Shown one piece after another: positions 7,861 through 15,787 of a DNA stretch of 24,223 bases. A program made the position numbers and the translations under genes. The stretch comes from JAQVEM01 sp964610315. Its GTDB lineage: Bacteria; Actinomycetota; Humimicrobiia; Humimicrobiales; Humimicrobiaceae. The notes beneath the pieces are model-generated. The model searched no databases, was not told the origin of the DNA, and worked only from the letters and a program-made list of their open reading frames with translations. Positions within the stretch are counted from its first letter, which is position 1, and each line of letters begins with the position of its first letter. Where the stretch lies: NCBI GenBank assembly GCA_964610315.1, contig CAZSVM010000023.1, forward strand, positions 1-24,223. The letters run 5' to 3'.

Positions 7861-8208
7861 ATGAAGGATAAGGAAACCAAAATAGTACTTTTTTGCATTA
7901 ACTGCAATAAAGAGTCACCCCACACCGTATTCTATATTGGAAATTATCTGCGGAGTGTGGTTTGTGATAACTGCAACAAGAGAATAGAAATTGACAGGCG
8001 TCACTTAAGGACTGTTTTTGCGGAAGATTTTATAAACAGAATTCTTACCAAACCGCACAGAATGACTGAAGATATGAAAAAAGCATTTGCCACACTTATG
8101 CCCTTTTTCCCTAAAAGACTGTTCAGGGAACCTCTGAAAGTAATGAAAGAAATATATGCGGTATTGAAAAAAGAAAACAATAACAGTAACAATAAAAAAA
8201 AAGGATAA
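7861..8208 (+). CDS. Small zinc-ribbon protein of the dehydrogenase cluster
   Basis: A basic 115-aa protein. Two CxxC pairs, C12/C15 (CINC) and C35/C38 (CDNC), form a zinc ribbon in residues 10-40 (FCINCNKESPHTVFYI). The rest is an amphipathic helical tail with several basic and aromatic residues and an Asn/Lys-rich end (NNNSNNKKKG). There is no signal peptide or membrane segment. It begins 40 nt after the E2 stop with AGGAGT upstream, on the same strand, so it is probably co-transcribed with E2. I recall similar CINC...CxxC proteins near acetoin/PDH genes in other bacteria, without known function. Regulator, assembly factor or nucleic-acid binder are all open. Confidence 0.75.
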   Translation: MKDKETKIVLFCINCNKESPHTVFYIGNYLRSVVCDNCNKRIEIDRRHLRTVFAEDFINRILTKPHRMTEDMKKAFATLMPFFPKRLFREPLKVMKEIYAVLKKENNNSNNKKKG

Positions 8209-8213
8209 TATTT

Positions 8214-8999
8214 CTAAAAAAGTTTCCCCATTTTTTTTACCGGCATATTAAAAACACCGCTGAAGCTTACTATTATCTGTTCTTTTACCCGGCAAATGTC
8301 AACGGATTTTTTTAAAATTTTTTCCATTGAGGTCTGGGGATAGTCTCTAAGTCCGCAGGCTGTAATATTATCAAAGTATTTCAGGTCATTATTTACATTC
8401 AGTGAAAAGCCATGCATGGTGATCCATTTTTTAACTTTCAAACCGATAGAGGCTATTTTAAAGTTATCCACAAATATCCCTCTGTGTTTATTTATCCTTG
8501 CGGCTTCTATCTCGAAATTCTTTAGTACATCGATTATAACCTGTTCCAGATTATGGACAAAAAGAGATATATCTTTTTCCAGCACGGCCAGATTGATAAT
8601 GGGGTAGCAAACTATTTGACCGGGAATATGAAGAGTTATATCGCCGCCCCGGTTGGATTGTACAAGTTCTATGTTTTGCCGGCGAAGCTTTTCTTTGGTT
8701 ACCAGCAAGTTTTTTAAGCTTTTATTACTTCCGATGGTAACTACCGGATAATGCTCGAGCAGCAATATTACCCCTGGACTGCCTTTTGATTTTACCATTT
8801 CAAATATTTCGATTTGTATATCGTAAGCGTGATTATAGGAAATAAGTCCAAGATCGAAACTTAAAAAACTATTCTGTTTACTGAAATAATAAGAATTGTA
8901 CGGCGTTTGGCCGGATATCGGATTATTTCCTGGGACTTTTTTCTGTTTTAAGATTTCCATAATCTTGTAAAATATTGGTTGACTGATATATTTTAACAT
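8214..8999 (-). CDS. lipB: Octanoyl-[acyl-carrier-protein]:protein N-octanoyltransferase
   Basis: LipB moves octanoate from ACP to the lipoyl lysine of E2, the first step of endogenous lipoate assembly before LipA. The family signature RGGDITLHIPGQ, the KIASIG motif with the catalytic lysine, and the ITACGL motif with the catalytic cysteine are all present. Upstream, FLSFDLGLISYNHAYDIQ is the usual N-terminal strand. The start is unsure: ATG at 8999 gives 261 aa, ATG at 8960 gives 248 aa, and a TTG at 9059 would extend it into the lpd start; none has a good ribosome-binding site. The family usually has 210-240 aa, so the first residues may be untranslated. Its stop is 5 nt from that of the convergent zinc-ribbon gene. 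Confidence 0.9.
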   Translation of the reverse strand: MLKYISQPIFYKIMEILKQKKVPGNNPISGQTPYNSYYFSKQNSFLSFDLGLISYNHAYDIQIEIFEMVKSKGSPGVILLLEHYPVVTIGSNKSLKNLLVTKEKLRRQNIELVQSNRGGDITLHIPGQIVCYPIINLAVLEKDISLFVHNLEQVIIDVLKNFEIEAARINKHRGIFVDNFKIASIGLKVKKWITMHGFSLNVNNDLKYFDNITACGLRDYPQTSMEKILKKSVDICRVKEQIIVSFSGVFNMPVKKMGKLF

Positions 9000-9058
9000 A
9001 TAAAAGAATATAATAATTTCATCTTTATCAAATAACCAGGGAAAGGAGTTCCGGAACA

Positions 9059-10447
9059 ATGGTTGCCATGAAAGTGGATCTTGCCGTACTGGGAGGGGGA
9101 CCGGGAGGATATGTAGCTTCCATAAGAGCCTCTAAATTGGGGATGCGGGTAGCAGTGATAGAAAAAGATAATCTGGGAGGACTCTGTTTAAACTACGGAT
9201 GTATACCCACAAAGGCTCTCTATCATACCGCCCGGGTACTGGATAATATCAGAAAGGCTGAAATTTTTGGGATAGATGTTTCTCCACCTGAGCTGAATTT
9301 CAAAAAAGTGATAGCCAGGAAAAATTATGTAGTTGAAATGCTGAGGAAAGCTCTTGAGTACCATTTTGATAAAAGTAATATAAAGTTTATAAGAGGTAAC
9401 GGGGAAATACTGTCGAAAGGAAAAATTTTGGTCAAAACTTTCGACGGCCGTAATATGGAAGTTGAAACAAAGAATATGATTATTGCTACCGGTTCTTCTG
9501 CTGCAAGTGTGGAGCCATTGGACTTATCGGAAGATGGCATAATGGATAATGCCGACATTTTATCCATACCGGAAATACCGAAATCACTTTTAATTGTAGG
9601 CGGAGGGGTAATAGGAAGTGAATTTGCCAATATATTTTCCTCCTTTGGTTCTAGAGTAACTGTAATCGAGATACTACCCAGAATATTGTCCACTGAGGAC
9701 GAAGGAATTTCAAAAGTAATCGATAAAGTATTCAAACAAATGGGAATTGACATATTTACCAATTCAAAAGTAGAGGAAGTTAAAAAAGTCGGTAAAAATT
9801 TTATATGCACTATTAGCGGCGGGCATAAAATATCTGCGGATAAAATACTTATATCGGTGGGGAGGAAACCTAATTCCGATGGTATCGGCTTGGAAAAAGC
9901 GGGAGTAGAAGTGGACAGTAAGGGCTTTATAAAAGTGGATTCACACCTGAAAACCAATATTGAGGGAATATATGCTGTTGGTGATGTGATAGGAGGGTTT
10001 CAGCTTGCAAACGTAGCTTCCGAAGAAGGGAAAATTGCTGCCGGGAATATTGCCGGGAAAGAAAAGGAAATGAGCTATAATGTCATACCCTTTGCAGTAT
10101 TTACATCCCCTGAGGTTGGTATGGTAGGATTGAACGAACAGCAGGCAAAGGAAAGAAATATAAAAGTATGTACCGGTGTGTTTCCATTCAGCTCCAGCGG
10201 TAAAGCTTATATTACAGGGGAAACGGAAGGTTATATAAAAATTGTTACAAATAGGGAGACCGGCGAAATACTGGGCGCCCAGATGGTGGGACCCAGAGCA
10301 TCGGATCTGGTGCATGAAGTAGCGGTAGCAATGAAGGGTGAACTACTGGTAGACGACCTTGCCACCACGATTCACGCCCATCCTACCCTTTCAGAAGCAG
10401 TTATGGAAGCCGCCGAAGATTGCTTCGGGATTGCCACCCATAAGTAA
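9059..10447 (+). CDS. lpd: Dihydrolipoyl dehydrogenase (E3)
   Basis: A 462-aa flavoprotein that reoxidises the E2 lipoyl arm and reduces NAD+. The FAD-binding motif is GGGPGG (12-17), the redox-active disulphide C43/C48 lies in GGLCLNYGCIPTKAL, the NAD-binding motif is VGGGVIGSEFANIF, the second FAD contact is IYAVGDVIGG, and the C-terminal HAHPTLSE (439-446) supplies the catalytic His-Glu pair. There is no fused N-terminal lipoyl domain, unlike E3 of some acetoin systems. AAAGGAG at 9042-9048 fits the ATG at 9059. It is divergent from lipB and closes the dehydrogenase cluster. Confidence 0.95.
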   Translation: MVAMKVDLAVLGGGPGGYVASIRASKLGMRVAVIEKDNLGGLCLNYGCIPTKALYHTARVLDNIRKAEIFGIDVSPPELNFKKVIARKNYVVEMLRKALEYHFDKSNIKFIRGNGEILSKGKILVKTFDGRNMEVETKNMIIATGSSAASVEPLDLSEDGIMDNADILSIPEIPKSLLIVGGGVIGSEFANIFSSFGSRVTVIEILPRILSTEDEGISKVIDKVFKQMGIDIFTNSKVEEVKKVGKNFICTISGGHKISADKILISVGRKPNSDGIGLEKAGVEVDSKGFIKVDSHLKTNIEGIYAVGDVIGGFQLANVASEEGKIAAGNIAGKEKEMSYNVIPFAVFTSPEVGMVGLNEQQAKERNIKVCTGVFPFSSSGKAYITGETEGYIKIVTNRETGEILGAQMVGPRASDLVHEVAVAMKGELLVDDLATTIHAHPTLSEAVMEAAEDCFGIATHK

Positions 10448-10508
10448 GAAATCAAAAAATAACCATATTATCGAGAAAAATATTACTGTACAGTTAATTT
10501 AAAATACT

Positions 10509-10536
10509 TTGACATAATATTAAGTTGTGTTAGAAT
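10509..10536 (+). promoter_or_regulatory. Strong predicted promoter upstream of the 122-aa gene
   Basis: A perfect -35 TTGACA (10509-10514), a 16-bp spacer and TAGAAT (10531-10536). The expected leader is about 55 nt. No operator-like repeat overlaps it. Confidence 0.6.
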
Positions 10537-10597
10537 TATTTCTCTAAACCTCAGAATATAATAATTTTATTATAGATCAATAAAAATTAGAGATTTT

Positions 10598-10966
10598 ATG
10601 AATACCAATAGCTCAGTAGTCTTAACTAAGAAAGTAATAATAACTTCACCAATTCCTGTGGCCAAAGAAGATTTTGTCAGGAAAATAGGAGAGATTGCCA
10701 AAAATATTATCGATTTTCTCAAAAAAAACGGCTGCACCAAATTGGGGCATATGAAGTTTATCTCCACTACTGACGGAGAAGATTATTTGCAGCTAAGCGT
10801 TCTGGATATAGCCCAGAAACCGCAAATTCAGGGTATATTAAGAAAGACTTTCGAAAAGATAAAACTTACCTTAAATATAATTGAGTTCGGAGTTTGTAAA
10901 GAAGAAATTGATAATAAGATTAGTGAAGAAATAAAAAATATTGAGGCCTATTTTAATAACCGCTAA
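10598..10966 (+). CDS. Uncharacterised 122-aa cytoplasmic protein
   Basis: I do not recognise this family. The protein is soluble, lysine-rich, with alternating strands and helices: VVLTKKVIITSPIPV at 7-21, a helix rich in Lys/Ile (about 27-45), a strand pair GHMKFISTTDGEDYLQLSVLDI (50-71) and two C-terminal helices. There are two isolated cysteines and no motif. The gene has its own strong promoter and a weak AGAGAT before the ATG. Its TAA interlocks with the TAG of the convergent M23 gene (10963-10966). The codon pattern and predicted fold look genuinely coding. No homologue-based function can be offered. Confidence 0.65.
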   Translation: MNTNSSVVLTKKVIITSPIPVAKEDFVRKIGEIAKNIIDFLKKNGCTKLGHMKFISTTDGEDYLQLSVLDIAQKPQIQGILRKTFEKIKLTLNIIEFGVCKEEIDNKISEEIKNIEAYFNNR

Positions 10967-11607
10967 CTTTTATAATCGATTTCAAAGTTAAAATCACCGG
11001 GTAAATATTTCAGATAAAGAAATTTTGAAATATTGCCGTAATCTATTTTCAACAAATCCTGGGGATCAATGTATTTATGGTCATATATTACTCCAAAGTG
11101 AAGATGATAGCCGGAATGGGAAGGGTCATCGGATGCTCCGATAGAAGCAATAATTTCTCCCTGTTTAACAAAGCTTCCGGTGGCTGCATAGATTTGCATT
11201 AAATTAAGATAAGTAGTCCTGATTTTATCATTATGTTTTATTACCAGGGTTCTTCCCCCTATTGGTGAAAAACCGCAATAACTTACCACCCCATTTCCTG
11301 CTGCCATTACCTTCTGGCCGTATTTACCCTCTATGTCTATTCCGGTGTGCTTTATATATTTTTGTTTATCTTCATCCCAGTAACTCTGTCTGAATCTGGT
11401 TATAATTTCACCATCCAGGGGTTTTATAAATGGAGACCTGTAAACAGGGTAAATTGGGGATGGTAAATTTATTAAAGTGATAAACAATGTAAGAATAAAT
11501 AGAAAAAGCTTAACCAGATTGTTTTTATTAGTTTTAACAATTTCGCAATTTCTAGATTTATAAATTTCAGGTTCGGTGTTTGCTGAATCCATAAAACAAT
11601 TTTCCAT
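10963..11607 (-). CDS. Membrane-anchored M23 (LytM-type) peptidase
   Basis: A 214-aa protein with a cytoplasmic N-terminus, one membrane segment (about 32-50, LVKLFLFILTLFITLINL) and an extracytoplasmic M23 domain. The zinc ligands are in HTGIDI (HxxxD) and HLHFGV (HxH), with TTYLNL and the GSFVKQGEIIASIGASDDPSHSG stretch between, as in lysostaphin/LytM peptidases that cut peptidoglycan peptide bridges. All core residues are present, so it should be active rather than a degenerate divisome activator. The ATG at 11607 has only a weak AGAAG; a second Met at residue 6 is possible. It shares a promoter region with the divergent aldolase gene. Confidence 0.9.
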   Translation of the reverse strand: MENCFMDSANTEPEIYKSRNCEIVKTNKNNLVKLFLFILTLFITLINLPSPIYPVYRSPFIKPLDGEIITRFRQSYWDEDKQKYIKHTGIDIEGKYGQKVMAAGNGVVSYCGFSPIGGRTLVIKHNDKIRTTYLNLMQIYAATGSFVKQGEIIASIGASDDPSHSGYHLHFGVIYDHKYIDPQDLLKIDYGNISKFLYLKYLPGDFNFEIDYKS

Positions 11608-11626
11608 CTTCTATTAAAAATAATTT

Positions 11627-11681
11627 TAATACTATATAGAATAGTATTATATATTATATATGATTTACGTAAATACGTAAA
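11627..11681 (-). promoter_or_regulatory. Predicted M23 promoter with tandem TACGTAAA boxes and leader hairpin
   Basis: On the minus strand, TTTACG (11673-11668), a 16-bp spacer and TATAAT (11651-11646) form a promoter. Its -35 is covered by two adjacent copies of TACGTAAA (plus strand 11666-11673 and 11674-11681). A 9-bp perfect hairpin with a 5-nt loop (arms 11627-11635 and 11641-11649) spans the start of the transcript. A bound regulator at the boxes would block the -35. Confidence 0.4.
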
Positions 11682-11720
11682 TATATTATTAGTCAATTAT
11701 ACAATATAATTAATAACTAT

Positions 11721-11749
11721 TTTACTATTTAAATATTAAATCTTATAAT
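11721..11749 (+). promoter_or_regulatory. Predicted promoter of the aldolase gene
   Basis: TTTACT (11721-11726), a 17-bp spacer and a perfect TATAAT (11744-11749) give a leader of about 35 nt before the start at 11790. Confidence 0.5.
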
Positions 11750-11789
11750 AAACACTGTAAATACTATGATTTTGGGGAGTGGATACGAG

Positions 11790-12707
11790 ATGAACGAAAG
11801 AGTAAAAGAAATACTTTCCTGGTATAATAATGAGAATCCCGGGACCATTAAAAATCTATACAGCATACTTATGCATGGGAAATTAGGAGGAACCGGTAAA
11901 ATGGTAATTTTACCGGTTGATCAGGGATTTGAGCATGGTCCTGCAAGGAGTTTTGCCCCCAATCCAGTCGGTTATGATCCGGTTTATCATGTAAAGCTGG
12001 CCATAGATGCCGGTCTTAATGCTCATGCGGCACCGCTCGGTTCCATTCAGGCTATTGCCAGGGAATATGCCGGGCAAATTCCGCTTATTTTAAAAGCGAA
12101 TAATCATGATGTATTGAATAATAACCCTGATCCTATTCCTGCTGTAACTGCTTCCGTAGAAGATGCGCTCCGGCTTGGTTGTGTTGCAGTGGGATTTACC
12201 ATTTATCCCGGAAGCATTAATTTCAAAAAAATGTACGAAGAGATCAGGGAGATGGCACTGGAAGCCAAAAGAAGCGGCCTGGCAGTGGTGATATGGTCTT
12301 ATCCCAGAGGTTCAGGCTTATCCAAGGAAGGGGAAACCGCAGTTGATGTGGTTTCCTATGCAGTTCAAATTGCGGCCCAATTAGGTGCCCACCTGATAAA
12401 AGTAAAACCGCCGTCTGCATACATAGAACTTGAAGAAGCAAGGAAGGTATATGAGAAATATAAAATTCCCATAGGCACACTGACGGAGAGGGTAAAACAT
12501 GTGGTACAAAGTGCATTCGATGGGAAGAGGATTGTTATATTCTCAGGGGGACCGGCAAAGAGCAGAGAGGAAGTAACCGAAGAGATCAGGCAAATTAAGG
12601 AGGGCGGAGGATTCGGATCTATAATCGGGAGAAACTCCTTCCAGAGGCCGAGGAAGGAAGCCCTGGATTTTCTTAGCGAAATTTTAGAAATTTATATGGA
12701 GCATTAG
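11790..12707 (+). CDS. fbaB: Class I fructose-bisphosphate aldolase, FbaB/DhnA type
   Basis: A Schiff-base aldolase that splits fructose 1,6-bisphosphate into dihydroxyacetone phosphate and glyceraldehyde 3-phosphate. It is 305 aa from the ATG at 11790, which has GGGGAG upstream; an ATG at 11766 lacks a site. It follows E. coli FbaB closely: GTGKMVILPVDQGFEHGPA, the AVGFTIYPGS strand, VVIWSYPRGSG, the LIKVKPPS strand holding the Schiff-base lysine, and the phosphate-binding SGGPAKSREE and GRNSFQR near the end. It is shorter than E. coli FbaB (350 aa) and longer than archaeal enzymes. Some DhnA-like aldolases use other sugar phosphates, but the match is strong. Confidence 0.9.
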   Translation: MNERVKEILSWYNNENPGTIKNLYSILMHGKLGGTGKMVILPVDQGFEHGPARSFAPNPVGYDPVYHVKLAIDAGLNAHAAPLGSIQAIAREYAGQIPLILKANNHDVLNNNPDPIPAVTASVEDALRLGCVAVGFTIYPGSINFKKMYEEIREMALEAKRSGLAVVIWSYPRGSGLSKEGETAVDVVSYAVQIAAQLGAHLIKVKPPSAYIELEEARKVYEKYKIPIGTLTERVKHVVQSAFDGKRIVIFSGGPAKSREEVTEEIRQIKEGGGFGSIIGRNSFQRPRKEALDFLSEILEIYMEH

Positions 12708-12861
12708 TATAAATAAAAATATTCTTAAAATCTTTTGAAATAATATAATTAAAATGTATTAAAATTCAAATAAAAAGTATATAATAGCAGGTAATAGTAA
12801 CAAAAAAAATTAAATCCTTTTTTAATTAATACTTGTAGCAAATAAAATATAAAATATTGTA

Positions 12862-12889
12862 TTGTCAATTTTAAAATAAATATTATAAT
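12862..12889 (+). promoter_or_regulatory. Predicted hup promoter
   Basis: TTGTCA (12862-12867), a 16-bp spacer and a perfect TATAAT (12884-12889), inside a very AT-rich gap (12708-12998). The leader would be about 100 nt. Nothing else was recognised in this gap. Confidence 0.5.
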
Positions 12890-12998
12890 TAATCTAAATA
12901 TAAAATATTAAAAATTTAAAAGAGGCGATTATATTAGATATTATAAAAAAGACAAAAAACAATTATTTTTAATTTAGGGACGAAAGGAGATAAGGAGA

Positions 12999-13271
12999 AT
13001 GAATAAAGCAGAATTAGTAGATGCTATAAGTGGTAAAACGAGTTTATCAAAAAAAGATGTTGCTGGCGTTATAGATGCTATGCAGCAAACCGTATCCGAT
13101 GCACTGGTAAGAGGCGATAAAGTATCTCTGGTTGGCTTTGGTACTTTCCAGGTATCTAAAAGAAAAGCAAGAACCGGTCTGAATCCACGTACCAGAGAAA
13201 CTATCCAGATTCCAGCCTGTACCGTACCTAAATTTGTTGCCGGTAAAGGACTGAAAGAAAAAGTTAGATAG
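12999..13271 (+). CDS. hup: HU family DNA-binding protein
   Basis: A 90-aa histone-like nucleoid protein that dimerises and bends DNA. The full family pattern is present: MNKAELVDAISGKTSLSKK, VSLVGFGTFQV at about 42-52, the DNA-binding arm with RKARTGLNPRTRETIQIP, and the VPKFVAGKGLKEKV end. The length is typical. Two Shine-Dalgarno copies lie before the start: AAAGGAG at 12983-12989 with ideal spacing, and AAGGAG at 12992-12997, which is too close and may be incidental. It is transcribed alone and ends in a strong terminator at 13383-13417. Confidence 0.97.
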   Translation: MNKAELVDAISGKTSLSKKDVAGVIDAMQQTVSDALVRGDKVSLVGFGTFQVSKRKARTGLNPRTRETIQIPACTVPKFVAGKGLKEKVR

Positions 13272-13382
13272 CATTATAAACTCCTAAATTAAAAAGGTAT
13301 ATTTAGTTATATAAAAATAAGGAAAATACCTGATTACGGTTACAGTATTGCTGTCACCTTTAAATGTATTTAATATATAAGA

Positions 13383-13417
13383 ATCAAAAAGGCATTCTGA
13401 GTGAATGCCTTTTTGAT
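13383..13417 (+). terminator. Rho-independent terminator after hup
   Basis: A perfect 15-bp stem, arm ATCAAAAAGGCATTC (13383-13397) against 13403-13417, with a 5-nt loop TGAGT and T-rich sequence in and after the second arm. Because it is symmetric and A/T-flanked it may also stop transcripts arriving from the minus-strand gene at 13557. It lies in the 285-bp gap 13272-13556, in which I saw nothing else. Confidence 0.9.
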
Positions 13418-13556
13418 ATTTATTTTCTGCTTTTATCTTTAACTATATTTTACTCTCTTATCACAACAAATTATCAACCAGCCTATTTAAGAAATAATCT
13501 TTATTTTCGAATATCTTATATACAAGGATAAGCAGTAATGAATCATGATTTAAGTT

Positions 13557-13814
13557 TTAAAAATAATAAAACCAGAATGAACCGTAAATTATGATAACAA
13601 TCGCTACTATTATCCAACCTATTATGCTTAGCGCCCCCAGTACTATACCGGCAATATCGAACCCTTTGCCTCTCTGGCTTGCCATACTATTCTTTATCTT
13701 GCTTAAATCTACTGCACCAAGTATGATGGGTACAATTCCCAATCCTAAAATGCCTGTTACCAGTGCTGCAATGGAGAGCCCACTTGGACCCTGATCCTGT
13801 GATGTTTGATTCAT
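13557..13814 (-). CDS. DUF4190 domain-containing membrane protein
   Basis: An 85-aa integral membrane protein with a short polar N-terminus (MNQTSQDQGPSG) and two hydrophobic helices separated by a basic loop. GLSIAALVTGILGLGI...LGAVDLSKIK, then GKGFDIAGIVLGALSIIGWIIV, is the DUF4190 pattern. The role of these proteins is unknown; they are common in Gram-positive and related bacteria. The start is secure, with AGGAGGA directly upstream. It is followed on the same strand by no gene before the hup terminator. Confidence 0.85.
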   Translation of the reverse strand: MNQTSQDQGPSGLSIAALVTGILGLGIVPIILGAVDLSKIKNSMASQRGKGFDIAGIVLGALSIIGWIIVAIVIIIYGSFWFYYF

Positions 13815-13973
13815 TATTTCCTCCTGAATAGCGGGTTAATATTCCTTTAGATTTGTATATTTGAGTAATATTATATTCCTACAATGTAAAAAATAAAAAT
13901 TATTTTTACACTTTTATTCTTTTAAGCTTTAATATATTTGATGCAGAATAGTTACCTGATTTATAAAATTTAT

Positions 13974-14285
13974 TTATTTGTTCCGGGTAATTTTAATACC
14001 TAATATTCTTTCAAGTTCGGATACTTTTTCTTTATTTCTCATCATAATAGGACATTTATCCTTCAATACTATTTCTGGATTTTCAGCAATAGCTTCCGCA
14101 TATTTTTCACAGCCGGCATATCCGCATACGCCGCAATCTCTTTTGGGAATTATTTTAAGCAGTTCCTGCACCTTTTTTGATTTCTCTTTTTCTTTTGGGA
14201 GCAGGATGTTTATAACCACTATCAAAATACCAAGAAGCAGTGCAATTGCTACCGATATTAATATAATTATTAAATTATTTATCAT
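13974..14285 (-). CDS. RnfB-like Fe-S stub (TM plus PF04060-type domain)
   Basis: A 103-aa protein. One N-terminal membrane helix (about 5-29) is followed by a basic linker and a four-cysteine Fe-S domain, C51-x2-C54-x4-C59-x18-C78 (RDCGVCGYAGCEKYAEAI), as at the N-terminus of RnfB, where it binds a [4Fe-4S] cluster. The bacterial ferredoxin domains that follow in full-length RnfB are absent, and no rnfACDGE genes are near. The coding frame is intact, so it looks like a stand-alone membrane electron carrier or a reduced relative rather than decay. No good ribosome-binding site is visible. Cluster binding is inferred from the spacing. Confidence 0.8.
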   Translation of the reverse strand: MINNLIIILISVAIALLLGILIVVINILLPKEKEKSKKVQELLKIIPKRDCGVCGYAGCEKYAEAIAENPEIVLKDKCPIMMRNKEKVSELERILGIKITRNK

Positions 14286-14373
14286 TTTTAAAAATATTTC
14301 TTATGCCGATAATTTTTTTGTTTTTCCCTATAGAAAATATATTAGTATTGATATTCATTCTATTATTCTATTT

Positions 14374-15573
14374 CTAAATTCCAAACTTTTCTTTTAGCTG
14401 TTTTATTCTGTTGTAAGAATTATTAATCTTATCTTCTGTTATTTCTCCTTCTCTGAGCGCTTTTTTTATTGCATCTACTGATTTTTGGGCAATATCCTCG
14501 TCATATTCAGAACCGTTATTTGAAAATATAAGTAAGTCGCAGCCGGCATTTACCGCTTTTACTATGGCTTCTTCAAATCCAAAATGGATAGTAATTGCTC
14601 CCATCTGCATATCATCCGAGACAATTACACCTTCATAATTTAATCTACTTCTTAATATGTCTTTTAAAAAAATAGAGGATAATGTAGCCGGATTATCAGG
14701 ATCAATATTGGTGTTCATAATATGTGCTGTCATAATAATATCGGTTTTACAATCTTCAATTAATTTTTGGTAAGGGAAGAGTTCTACTTCTTCATTATAG
14801 GTATGGGTTACATCAGCCAATCCCAGGTGGCTGTCTTTGGTAGAACTTCCATGTCCGGGAAAATGTTTTATAACCGTAATGATGTTGAACTTGTGCATCG
14901 CGTCAATAAAATAACCTGCGTGCTGGTACACTTTAACCGGATCATCTGAAAAGGACCTTTCCAGCTGTCCTATTACTGGATTATTTTTATTTACATTTAC
15001 ATCAACTACCGGCGCAAAATTTAGATTAAATCCCAGAGAGTTTAGTTCCATTGCCAGGTTTGATACTTCCAGAAAAGTATCTTCAGGATCACCCTCTCCC
15101 ATTTCCTGTGCACTCTTAATCTGCACGAAGCCATATTCTGCTTTTAAACGGTTTACATAACCCCCTTCCGCATCAATTGCTATAAGTAAGTCGCTGCGGG
15201 TAAGTTTTTTTAAATCTTCAATTAATTTCTCGGTTTGTTCCGGGTTCAGAATATTTCTGGGGAAGCTTTTTGATGGCACATCATAATCGAACAGTATAAC
15301 CCCTCCCAGGTTATATACATTAATATCCTGTATTATCCTGGAATAACCGTTAATTTCCGTTCCCCTGAAACCTACAATAATCATTTCACCAATCATCTGG
15401 TCAAGCGTGGGAGTATTTTGTCCCGGGGCAGCAGAAGTTTCTCCAACTGGAGTTACTGCCTTTGCGGTATCCACTGTTTTTTCATTTTTACATGAGGAAA
15501 GTATAAAACTAAAAAGAAGGATGGTGCACAAGACAAGAAGGGATAAGATTATCTTAAATTTTTTTGGCCTCAT
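14374..15573 (-). CDS. nagZ: Glycoside hydrolase family 3 lipoprotein, beta-N-acetylhexosaminidase type
   Basis: A 399-aa secreted lipoprotein. The signal peptide has KK(F)K and a hydrophobic core, with lipobox LSSC (25-28, lipidated C28). A Thr/Pro/Ala-rich linker leads to a GH3 TIM-barrel starting near 57. The NagZ/NagZ-like signature KHFPGHG (236-242) with D247-S-H249 supplies the acid/base His-Asp dyad, and SDDM (319-322) carries the nucleophile Asp320. Such enzymes remove N-acetylglucosamine from muropeptides or chitooligosaccharides outside the membrane, as the B. subtilis lipoprotein NagZ does. The C-terminal domain of longer GH3 enzymes is absent, as expected for this group. Confidence 0.9.
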   Translation of the reverse strand: MRPKKFKIILSLLVLCTILLFSFILSSCKNEKTVDTAKAVTPVGETSAAPGQNTPTLDQMIGEMIIVGFRGTEINGYSRIIQDINVYNLGGVILFDYDVPSKSFPRNILNPEQTEKLIEDLKKLTRSDLLIAIDAEGGYVNRLKAEYGFVQIKSAQEMGEGDPEDTFLEVSNLAMELNSLGFNLNFAPVVDVNVNKNNPVIGQLERSFSDDPVKVYQHAGYFIDAMHKFNIITVIKHFPGHGSSTKDSHLGLADVTHTYNEEVELFPYQKLIEDCKTDIIMTAHIMNTNIDPDNPATLSSIFLKDILRSRLNYEGVIVSDDMQMGAITIHFGFEEAIVKAVNAGCDLLIFSNNGSEYDEDIAQKSVDAIKKALREGEITEDKINNSYNRIKQLKEKFGI

Positions 15574-15718
15574 TTTAAAAAACCCTTTTAAATAATAAGG
15601 CGGTTTATGTTCTGTTATTAAAAAAATTCTGTAAGATAATAATTAAAATAATAACATGTCGGAAACTTTTAAAAAACACCTGCTGGTTTAACTGACAGTA
15701 TATAATTTAGGCTGCGCT

Positions 15719-15747
15719 TTTACATCATTCTAAAAAAGTAATAAAAT
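15719..15747 (+). promoter_or_regulatory. Predicted promoter of the HEAT-repeat lipoprotein gene
   Basis: TTTACA (15719-15724), a 17-bp spacer and TAAAAT (15742-15747), giving a leader of about 35 nt with AGGAG just before the start codon. Confidence 0.5.
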
Positions 15748-15787
15748 TGTACAAAATAAAAAATATCTCTTTTAGGAGACTGAGATT

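Noticed and set aside
9325..9957. 210-aa open frame antisense to lpd
   Set aside because: Shadow frame in a strongly conserved E3 gene; low-complexity Ser/Pro/Leu composition and no ribosome-binding site.
13338..13358. Imperfect hairpin GGTTACAG/CTGTCACC between hup and its terminator
   Set aside because: One mismatch and no T-run; the perfect hairpin at 13383-13417 explains termination.
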